Assembly (NCBI GenBank): GCA_963817375.1
Contig: CAWFOB010000007.1
Span: 124,001-188,000, forward strand
DNA length: 64,000 nt
Direction: 5' to 3'
DNA from: JACVRM01 sp963817375
GTDB lineage: Bacteria; Actinomycetota; Thermoleophilia; Gaiellales; Gaiellaceae
Shown here: piece after piece, positions 9,256 to 16,052 of the stretch
How positions within the stretch are numbered: position 1 is the stretch's first letter
Layout of the letters: the number at the start of each line of letters is the position of its first letter
Made by a program: the position numbers and the translations under genes
The notes under the pieces: model-generated
Database searches by the model: none
Seen by the model: only the letters and a program-made list of their open reading frames with translations
What the model was told of the DNA's origin: nothing

Positions 9256-9914
9256 CTGTGCAGCACGGCGGCCACGTGCATCGACACGTGGGCGACGAGC
9301 GAGCCGGCCGGGTTCGCAGTGGCGAACGCCGGGATCGAGATGAGCGTGTTGCCGATCTCCGGCTTGGAGACCCCGTCCTCGCGGTACTGGGGATATCCGA
9401 GGTGGTACGTCGCCGTGATCAGCAGCACGAGCGGCAACGCGAGCGCGGTGTACCGCAGTCGTCCACCGAAGCCGGCGATGCGCCCCCGGAGGATGCGATA
9501 GGCGATCAGGCACGGGAACGCAGTCAGCAGCAGTGCGTCGACGATGCCGTAGCCGACTCCGCGCCAGAGCACCTCGAAGGCGAGGTACGCGCCGGCGGGG
9601 CGCGCGGTGGTGTCCGTGCTCATGACGTTGGCGACGACGAACGCGGCGACGGCGACCCCGATCCCCACACTCAGGTGCCACTGCCGCCTGAACGCACCGG
9701 CGACGTCGACGTGCTCGACCGCCGCCCACGCGCCGAGCAGGCTCAGGGTCACGCCGAAGTAGAGGAGGTAGTACACGTCGTGCTGCAGCTCGAGCACCGA
9801 GACGCCGAGATACGGCACGAGGAAGGCGACGACCGACCCGAGCGCAAACCAGGCGAGCTCGTGGACGGCGGCCGGCAGCGAGAGGCCGCGCGGTGCGGTT
9901 GCTGTGACGGACAT
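9060..9914 (-). CDS. Multi-pass membrane protein of unknown function, with 3' overlap into the ATPase gene
   Basis: 284 aa. About six hydrophobic segments are visible between residues 15 and 225 (for example FALGSVVAFLVPYLGVSVL and LALPLVLLITATYHLGY). The stretch HVSMHVAAVLHSYETPTFLPP looks like a natural C-terminus, yet the frame stays open for roughly 60 more serine-rich residues that are simply antisense to the ATPase gene, ending at 9060. The original stop may have been lost, or the tail is tolerated. ATG 9914 lies 1 nt after the GIN-domain gene, so the two are one operon. I do not recognise a family with confidence; weak resemblance to CAAX-protease-like membrane proteins is possible. 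Confidence 0.65.
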   Translation of the reverse strand: MSVTATAPRGLSLPAAVHELAWFALGSVVAFLVPYLGVSVLELQHDVYYLLYFGVTLSLLGAWAAVEHVDVAGAFRRQWHLSVGIGVAVAAFVVANVMSTDTTARPAGAYLAFEVLWRGVGYGIVDALLLTAFPCLIAYRILRGRIAGFGGRLRYTALALPLVLLITATYHLGYPQYREDGVSKPEIGNTLISIPAFATANPAGSLVAHVSMHVAAVLHSYETPTFLPPESSASSASGGMKRSSVSTRNVIASAAPITESTMMPKLGADSEKKSRVGGNASTKK

Positions 9915-9915
9915 C

Positions 9916-10593
9916 TCAGCGGGGCCCCATGACGACGGCGCCCGTGCCCGTGATGCTCTGCGTCACCTGCTGCGGGAACCCGCCGTACGTGATCTGGCCT
10001 GTGCCGGGGATCGCGGCGTCGAGGCTTCGGGTCGCAGTCACGGCGATCGCACCGGTCCCGGAGAGCGTTGCGTCCACGTCGCGGGCGACCAGGCCGGAAA
10101 GGCGCATCGCGCCCGTGCCGTCGAGCGTCGCGAAGAGCGTCGGCGTCGAGCCGGTCGCGAGCATGGCGCCGGTGCCCGACAGCCGCAGTGCGTCGACGTA
10201 CGGGATGGTGATCGCGACCCGCATCGGGGTGACGGCGGAGAAGCTGCCGGGGGTCGTGATGCGCAGGGTGCCGCCGCGCACTGCCGTCTTCACCGTGCGC
10301 AGCAGGTTGTCGTCGGCGCTGACGGCGACGCGCTGAGGCGTCCCGATGCGGATGGCGACGCTGCAGTCGCCGCCCATCGTGATGCCCGTGAACGGCGGGA
10401 GCGCACGCGTCTCTACCGCGGGAGTGCCCGAGCCCTGCACGGTCGGGGACGCGCTCGAGCCAAAGGTGTGCCCGCGCGCGACCACGGAGATCAGCACGGC
10501 GATCGCGAGGAAGGCGAGAACGGTGACGAGGATGGCGGCCGGAGGTCTGTGCGTCTCCGGGCGTCGGGAAAGTGGGGTCGGCGCAACGGTCAT
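9916..10593 (-). CDS. Membrane-anchored GIN-domain (DUF2807) protein
   Basis: 225 aa. One hydrophobic anchor at residues 20-45 (AAILVTVLAFLAIAVLISVV) follows a short cytoplasmic N-terminus; the rest should be outside the cell. The C-terminal half has repeated LSGTGAM, LDGTGAM, LSGTGAI and ITGTGAV units, the glycine-rich beta-helical pattern of GIN/head domains sometimes called putative auto-transporter adhesins. ATG 10593 has the ribosome site AAAGGAG 8 nt upstream, better than the in-frame ATG 19 codons earlier. It forms an operon with the downstream membrane gene. The molecular role of such proteins is unknown. Confidence 0.75.
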   Translation of the reverse strand: MTVAPTPLSRRPETHRPPAAILVTVLAFLAIAVLISVVARGHTFGSSASPTVQGSGTPAVETRALPPFTGITMGGDCSVAIRIGTPQRVAVSADDNLLRTVKTAVRGGTLRITTPGSFSAVTPMRVAITIPYVDALRLSGTGAMLATGSTPTLFATLDGTGAMRLSGLVARDVDATLSGTGAIAVTATRSLDAAIPGTGQITYGGFPQQVTQSITGTGAVVMGPR

Positions 10594-10744
10594 GTGGCCG
10601 CTCCTTTCGGACGACGGCCTCAGCATTGCGCTTGGCCGCGGCGCGCCCATCGCGCTGGGCCCGCCGATCGTCTACGGACTTTCCCGCAGACCGATCGGCC
10701 GGGCCGCGGATGCCCCTGCGCGGCGTGTCGCCGACGCTGGGCGC

Positions 10745-12403
10745 ATGACGACAACGATCGACACCCACGAGATCAGCCTGCGCATCGCGCAGGAGGCCCA
10801 GCCCCGCCCGATCACGGAGGTCGCCGCAGAGCTCGGCCTCGACGACGACGAGATCGAGCTGTACGGCCGCTACAAGGCGAAGGTCGGCCTCGACGCGATC
10901 GAGCGCCGCGCCGACACGGTAGACGGCGCGCTCATCTGCGTCACCGCCATCACACCGACGAAGGCGGGCGAGGGGAAGACCACCACCGCGATCGCGCTGA
11001 CCGAGGCGCTCGGGCTGCTGGGCGAGCGCGCCGCGCTCTGCCTGCGCGAGCCCTCCATGGGGCCCGTTTTCGGCATCAAGGGCGGAGGCGCCGGCGCCGG
11101 CCGCGCGCAGGTCGTTCCGATGGAGGACCTGAACCTCCACTTCACCGGCGACATGCACGCCGTCACGGCCGCCAACAACCTGCTCGCGGCGATGCTCGAC
11201 GCGCACCTGCTGCACGGCAACGTGCTCGGGATCGACCCGCTCAGCGTCACGTTCCGCCGCTGCCTCGACACGAACGACCGCACTCTGCGAGACATCGTCG
11301 TCGCGCTCGGCGGCCGGGCCAACGGCTACCCGCGTGAGACCGGCTTCGACATCACCGCCGCGTCCGAGGTCATGGCCCTGCTCGCGGTCGCCCGCGACCT
11401 GCCCGACCTGCGCCGGCGCCTGGGCGAGATCACCGTCGCGCACACCTTCGCCGGCGAGCGCGTCACTGCGGAGCAGCTGGGCGGCGCCGGGTCGATGGCC
11501 GTCCTGCTCAAGGACGCGATCAAGCCGAATCTCATTCAGACGCTGGAGGGCCAGCCGGTCCTCGTGCACACCGGGCCGTTCGGCAACATCGCGTCCGGCA
11601 ACAACTCGCTCGTCGCCGACCGCCTCGCACTGAAGCTCGCCGACTTCATCGTCACCGAGAGTGGCTTCGGCACCGACATGGGCTTCGAGAAGTTCGCGCA
11701 CATCGTGGCCCCGCTCGCGGAGCTGCGCCCGTCGGCGGTCGTCGTGGTGGCCACGGTCAAGGCGCTGCGCGAGCACGGCGGGGGCGATCTCGAGGCAGGG
11801 GCGGAGAATCTGCGTCGCCACATCGGCATCGTCAAGCAGTTCGGGCTCGATCCGATCGTCGCCGTCAACAAGTTCCCGGGGGATACGCGGACAGACATCG
11901 CCGCCGTACGCAGGCTCGCGCTCGACGCGGGGGCGCTCGCCGCCGAGGTCAGCGACGGATTCGAGCGTGGCGGACAGGGAGCCGCGGCGCTCGCCGAGGC
12001 GGTGTTCGAGGCCGCGCAGGCGGGCCCGCGCTTCACGCCCCTGTACCAGCCCGAGGACACGCTGCGCGACAAGATCGAGGCGATCGCTACCCGGGTGTAC
12101 GGCGCCGGCGCCGTCGTCTTCTCGCCCCGTGCGCAGGCGGCCGCCGAACAGCTCACGCGCGATGGTCTCGCCGGCCTGCCGGTCTGCCTCGCCAAGACGC
12201 CGCTGTCGCTCTCGCACGACCCGGGGCTCGGAGCATCGCCGAAGGGGTACGCGCTCCCGATCGCCGATCTCCGTCCCTACACCGGGGCAGGCTGGATCGT
12301 GGCACTCTGCGGAGACACGATGACCATGCCCGGCCTCGGCAAGAGCCCGGCCGCCCTCGCGATCGACATCGACGCGGACGGCCGGACGGTGGGACTGTTC
12401 TGA
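10745..12403 (+). CDS. fhs: Formate-tetrahydrofolate ligase
   Basis: 552 aa, the normal family length. The P-loop TPTKAGEGKTTT is at residues 70-81, with LREPSMGPVFGIKGGGAGAG and DMHAVTAANNLLAA after it, all diagnostic of Fhs. The enzyme joins formate to tetrahydrofolate at the cost of ATP, giving 10-formyl-THF for purine synthesis or one-carbon assimilation. ATG 10745 was chosen because homology starts within 10 residues; a GACGCT box lies 6 nt before it. The TGA stop overlaps a CTG codon that is the likely start of the malic enzyme gene. Confidence 0.94.
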   Translation: MTTTIDTHEISLRIAQEAQPRPITEVAAELGLDDDEIELYGRYKAKVGLDAIERRADTVDGALICVTAITPTKAGEGKTTTAIALTEALGLLGERAALCLREPSMGPVFGIKGGGAGAGRAQVVPMEDLNLHFTGDMHAVTAANNLLAAMLDAHLLHGNVLGIDPLSVTFRRCLDTNDRTLRDIVVALGGRANGYPRETGFDITAASEVMALLAVARDLPDLRRRLGEITVAHTFAGERVTAEQLGGAGSMAVLLKDAIKPNLIQTLEGQPVLVHTGPFGNIASGNNSLVADRLALKLADFIVTESGFGTDMGFEKFAHIVAPLAELRPSAVVVVATVKALREHGGGDLEAGAENLRRHIGIVKQFGLDPIVAVNKFPGDTRTDIAAVRRLALDAGALAAEVSDGFERGGQGAAALAEAVFEAAQAGPRFTPLYQPEDTLRDKIEAIATRVYGAGAVVFSPRAQAAAEQLTRDGLAGLPVCLAKTPLSLSHDPGLGASPKGYALPIADLRPYTGAGWIVALCGDTMTMPGLGKSPAALAIDIDADGRTVGLF

Positions 12404-13824
12404 GCTCCACCACGTCGCGCGCGCTCACCCCGTCGGCGCAGTTCAGCGCCACGCTGCGCGTGCGCCTCGACGACTCGCCCGGCAGCTTCGCGCGCCTCGC
12501 GACCGCGATCGGCGAGACGGGCGGCTCGCTCGGCGCCATCGATCTCGTCCGCGTCGAGCGCCACCACAAGGTGCGCGACGTCACGGTCCTCGCCGCCGAC
12601 CAGGAGCACCTCGACCGGATCGTCGCCGCCGTGCACGCGGTCGAGGGCATCGTGGTCGAGCACGTCTCCGACCGCACCTTCCTCATGCACCTCGGCGGCA
12701 AGATCGAGGTCGTCTCGCGCGTGCCGCTGAAGACCCGCGACGACCTCTCGATGGCCTACACCCCCGGCGTCGGCCGCGTCTCGTCGGCGATCGCCAATGA
12801 CCCGGCGAGCGTCTGGAACCTGACGATCAAGGCCAACACGGTCGCCGTCGTCACCGACGGGACGGCGGTGCTCGGGCTGGGCGACATCGGCCCGGAGGGC
12901 GCGCTGCCCGTGATGGAGGGCAAGGCGCTGCTCTTCAAGGAGTTCGGCGGGGTCGACGCATTCCCGATCTGCCTGGCGACGAAGGACACCGACGAGATCG
13001 TCCGTACGGTCGAGGTGATCGCGCCCGTCTTCGGCGGGATCAACCTCGAGGACATCTCGGCGCCGCGGTGCTTCGAGATCGAGCGGCGCCTGCGTGAATC
13101 GCTCGACATCCCGGTCTTCCACGACGACCAGCACGGCACCGCAGTCGTCGTGCTCGCGGCGCTGCTGAACGCGCTGAAGGTCGTCGGCAAGCCGATCGCC
13201 GACGTGCGCGTCGTCATGACAGGCGCCGGCGCCGCGGGGGTCGCGGTGGCGCAGATGCTCGCCAACGCCGGCGTACGGGACATCATCGCCTGCGACCGGC
13301 ACGGCGCGATCGCGCGGGGCGACGAGCGCCTCACGCCGGAGAAAGCGGCGTTCGCCGAGTGGACGAATCCGCGGGGCTTCCGCGGGACGGCGGACGAGGC
13401 GCTCGCGGGCGCCGACATCTTCCTCGGGCTCTCCGGGCCGGGCGCCATCAGCGCCGACGGCGTGCGCACGATGGCCGACGGCGCCATCGTCTTCGCGATG
13501 GCGAACCCGACGCCCGAGGTGCAGCCGGAGGAGATCGACGACGCGGCGGCGGTGATCGCGACGGGCCGCTCCGACTACCCGAACCAGATCAACAACGTGC
13601 TCGCGTTCCCGGGCATCTTCCGCGGCGCCCTCGACGTCCGCGCCTCGGCGATCACCCGGGAGATGGAGCTGGCCGCAGCCCACGCGATCGCCGCGATCGT
13701 GAAGCCGGAGGAGCTCGGCCCGGACTACGTGATCCCGAGCGTCTTCAACCGCGACGTGGCGCCCGCCGTGGCCGCCGCCGTTGCCGACGCCGCCCGCAAG
13801 GCCGGCGTGGCCCGCCGCGGCTAG
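12400..13824 (+). CDS. NAD(P)-dependent malic enzyme with N-terminal ACT domain
   Basis: About 474 aa. Residues 15-90 form an ACT-like ligand-binding domain (FSATLRVRLDDSPGSFARL, GGSLGAIDLV). The catalytic part has MAYTPGVGRV, KANTVAVVTDGTAVLGLGDIGP, the metal motif VFHDDQHGTA, the Rossmann motif VMTGAGAAGVAVAQ and ANPTPEV. It oxidatively decarboxylates malate to pyruvate. The first ordinary start is GTG 12460, but that would remove the first beta strand of the ACT domain. The only in-frame candidate upstream is CTG 12400, which forms a CTGA overlap with the fhs stop, so I place the start there with moderate confidence. Pyruvate formed here could feed the oxidoreductase encoded at 727-5140. 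Confidence 0.87.
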   Translation: MSSTTSRALTPSAQFSATLRVRLDDSPGSFARLATAIGETGGSLGAIDLVRVERHHKVRDVTVLAADQEHLDRIVAAVHAVEGIVVEHVSDRTFLMHLGGKIEVVSRVPLKTRDDLSMAYTPGVGRVSSAIANDPASVWNLTIKANTVAVVTDGTAVLGLGDIGPEGALPVMEGKALLFKEFGGVDAFPICLATKDTDEIVRTVEVIAPVFGGINLEDISAPRCFEIERRLRESLDIPVFHDDQHGTAVVVLAALLNALKVVGKPIADVRVVMTGAGAAGVAVAQMLANAGVRDIIACDRHGAIARGDERLTPEKAAFAEWTNPRGFRGTADEALAGADIFLGLSGPGAISADGVRTMADGAIVFAMANPTPEVQPEEIDDAAAVIATGRSDYPNQINNVLAFPGIFRGALDVRASAITREMELAAAHAIAAIVKPEELGPDYVIPSVFNRDVAPAVAAAVADAARKAGVARRG

Positions 13825-13948
13825 GGGCTGTCCCCGAAGGGGGCTGTCCCAAGTGAATGGGCGACATCTCGGTCTTCGGAAAAAGCTTCCGCTGAATCCT
13901 GGCGCTGTCCTATGCAGGCACGGGGGACTGCCCTGCGGGGACAGCCCC
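13824..13948 (+). repeat. Dispersed palindrome-ended repeat, copy 1
   Basis: About 125 bp that begins GGGGCTGTCCCCG and ends CGGGGACAGCCCC, so its ends are inverted repeats of each other. The inner core TCTCGGTCTTCGGAAAAA is shared, in inverted orientation, with the copy at 33900-34032. Internal GGGGCTGTCCC and GACTGCCC units create nested hairpins. It starts at the last base of the malic enzyme stop codon and lies in the gap before the tyrosine phenol-lyase gene. No coding capacity is seen. It behaves like a MITE or REP-type element. Confidence 0.7.
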
Positions 13949-14004
13949 TTACCCTGCGGCCTTTCGCGGATGCCGCCGTGCGGCGCCGACCCGACGATTG
14001 AGGC

Positions 14005-15417
14005 ATGAAACCGCCACCCTGGAAGATCAAGGTCGTCGAGCCCATCGCCCTGCGGGATCCGGAGCACCGCCGGCGCGCCATGGCCGCGGCCGGCTGGAAC
14101 ACGTTCCTGCTCCGCTCCGACGACGTCTTCATCGACCTGCTCACCGACAGCGGCACGTCCGCGATGTCGCAGGAGCAGCGCAGCGCGATGGAGCTCGGCG
14201 ACGAGGCGTATGCCGGGTCGCGCAGCTTCTACCGCCTCGAGGATGCCGTCCACGAGGTCTACGGCTGGCGCCACCTGATCCCGACCCACCAGGGCCGCGG
14301 CGCCGAGCACCTGCTCGCCCGCCTGCTCGTCCGGCCGGGCCAGCTCGTCCCGTCCAATCTCTATTTCACAACCTCGCGCGCGCATGCGGAGCTTGCCGGC
14401 GGCATCTGGGTCGACGTGTCGATCCCCGAGGCGTCCGACGCCGAATCGCTGCACCCGTTCAAGGGCGACATCGACGTCGCCCGGCTCTACGAGGTGCTCG
14501 CCTCGGCCGGGCGCGACGGGATCGCCTTCGTCCGCCAGGAGTGCTGCCTGAACATGGCCGGCGGCCAGCCGTTCTCGATCGAGAACCTGCGCGCCGTGCG
14601 CGCGGTCACGCGCGAGTTCGGCGTGCCGCTGATCCTCGACGCGACGCGCATCTCCGAGAACGCCCTTTTCGTCAAGGACCGCGAGCGCGGCTTCGACCAC
14701 TGGACGCTCCCGGCGATCATCCGCGAGATCGCGCTCCTCGCCGACGGGGCCGTCTTCTCGTCGAAGAAGGACCACTTCGTGCCGATCGGCGGCTTCCTCG
14801 CGCTGAACGACGACTCGGTCGCCGAGCGTGCGCGCGAACAGGTCGTCATCTACGAGGGCTTCCCGCACTACGGCGGCATGGCCGGTCACGACATGGAGGC
14901 GCTCGCCCAGGGCATCCGCGAGTCCGCCGACGAGGCGATCGTGCGCCACTACGTGGGCCAGTCCGCCTACCTCGGCGGGCTGCTCGAGGAGGCCGGCGTC
15001 CCGTTCGTCGTCCCGATCGGCGCGCACGCGGTGTTCGTCGACGCCAAGCGGTTCCTGCCGCACCTCTCGCAGGACGAGTTCCCGGCCCAGGCGCTCGCCG
15101 CGGCGTTCTACCTCGCCGGCGGCGTGCGCTCGATGGAGCGCGGGATCGTCTCCGGCCAGCACGGCGACAAGCCGTATGACGGGCTGGAGCTCGTTCGGCT
15201 GACGATCCCACGCCGCGCCTACACGCAGGAGCACCTGGCCTGGGTGGCGGAGTCCGTTGCACGGGCGTACGAGGAGCGGGAGAGCATCCCGGGCCTGCGC
15301 ATGACGTACGCGCCGGAGATCCTGCGCTTCTTCCAGGCGCGCTTCGAGCCGCTGGCACGGTTCCCGGACGTCGCCGTCGAGCGGCCGTACCGCTTGCTCG
15401 AGCCGACTGCCGTCTGA
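14005..15417 (+). CDS. tpl: Tyrosine phenol-lyase-like beta-eliminating lyase
   Basis: 470 aa. A PLP enzyme of the tryptophanase/tyrosine phenol-lyase family: DLLTDSGTSAMS, DEAYAGSRSFY, IPTHQGRGAEHLL and SSKKDHF with the PLP lysine at about 255. Several positions favour phenol-lyase over tryptophanase: NLYFTTSRAH keeps the Thr-Thr pair, VRSMERGI has the Arg (about 379) that corresponds to the residue tuning phenol recognition in Citrobacter TPL, and LRFFQARF keeps the Phe pair near the end. Family reaction: L-tyrosine to phenol, pyruvate and ammonia, reversible. RQECCLNMAGGQP is unusual in having two Cys where known enzymes have small residues. ATG 14005 is preceded 6 nt upstream by GACGAT. 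Substrate preference is inferred. Confidence 0.83.
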   Translation: MKPPPWKIKVVEPIALRDPEHRRRAMAAAGWNTFLLRSDDVFIDLLTDSGTSAMSQEQRSAMELGDEAYAGSRSFYRLEDAVHEVYGWRHLIPTHQGRGAEHLLARLLVRPGQLVPSNLYFTTSRAHAELAGGIWVDVSIPEASDAESLHPFKGDIDVARLYEVLASAGRDGIAFVRQECCLNMAGGQPFSIENLRAVRAVTREFGVPLILDATRISENALFVKDRERGFDHWTLPAIIREIALLADGAVFSSKKDHFVPIGGFLALNDDSVAERAREQVVIYEGFPHYGGMAGHDMEALAQGIRESADEAIVRHYVGQSAYLGGLLEEAGVPFVVPIGAHAVFVDAKRFLPHLSQDEFPAQALAAAFYLAGGVRSMERGIVSGQHGDKPYDGLELVRLTIPRRAYTQEHLAWVAESVARAYEERESIPGLRMTYAPEILRFFQARFEPLARFPDVAVERPYRLLEPTAV

Positions 15418-15438
15418 GCGGTCAGTAAATGCCCTGAT

Positions 15439-15459
15439 GCCCGGCGCCCGGCGCCGGGC
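15439..15459. terminator. Perfect 9-bp GC hairpin after tyrosine phenol-lyase
   Basis: GCCCGGCGC and GCGCCGGGC pair around a 3-nt loop, 22 nt past the lyase stop and 30 nt before the next ATG. It may terminate lyase transcripts; no T run follows. Confidence 0.5.
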
Positions 15460-15489
15460 GGAAGCTTCCTGCGAAAGGGGGCGATACAC

Positions 15490-16008
15490 ATGACCAGGAC
15501 CGAGAAGGTCGCCGTCATCGTGTTCTTCGCCGCGTGTGCCGTCGTGGTTGCCGCGTCGTTCCTGCCGTGGGTCTCCGTCGGTGGAACCACCCTCAGCGGC
15601 TGGGACCTCGTGCGGCACCAGCGCGACGCCGGCGCCAACCCGTTCGTGGTCTGGAACTTCATGACCTCGGACAACGGCGCGTCAGTGCCGTTCATGACCG
15701 CGTGGGTGACCCTGCTCGCGGCCGCCTGGCTCGCCGTCTGGACCGCCCTCGTCGTCGTGGTCGGCGCTCGCCATGAGCTGGGCCGGGTGCTGACGGCGTC
15801 GGCGACGCTCGCCGTGCTCCTGGGCGCGGTCTTCGGCATCGAGAACGTCTACTTCTACGTTCTCGGCTCGTCGGGCACCGACGTGGCGCTGAACTGGGGC
15901 CTCGTCCTGTTGTGGGGGGCGGTTGCAGTGGCCTGCGGGGCGTTCTTCGTCGTCCTCCGCCAGGTCGCGCAGCCGCACCACGGCCCGACGCCGCACCCCG
16001 CGCACTGA
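15490..16008 (+). CDS. Small four-helix membrane protein, function unknown
   Basis: 172 aa. Four hydrophobic segments are clear: residues 6-30 (VAVIVFFAACAVVVAASFLPWV), 65-92, 98-125 and 130-155. A strong ribosome site (GAAAGGGGG) lies 8 nt before ATG. The N-terminal arrangement, one helix then an outside loop then three helices, is common among small actinobacterial membrane proteins of unknown function. It ends 45 nt from the opposing ABC permease stop. Confidence 0.72.
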   Translation: MTRTEKVAVIVFFAACAVVVAASFLPWVSVGGTTLSGWDLVRHQRDAGANPFVVWNFMTSDNGASVPFMTAWVTLLAAAWLAVWTALVVVVGARHELGRVLTASATLAVLLGAVFGIENVYFYVLGSSGTDVALNWGLVLLWGAVAVACGAFFVVLRQVAQPHHGPTPHPAH

Positions 16009-16052
16009 TCGGATGGCCGCCGCGCCGGCGAGGCGCGGCGGCCACCGGATCG

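Noticed and set aside
14005..15417. Tryptophanase
   Set aside because: The Arg after SME and the Thr pair in YFTT match phenol-lyase; tryptophanase has different residues there. Not fully excluded.
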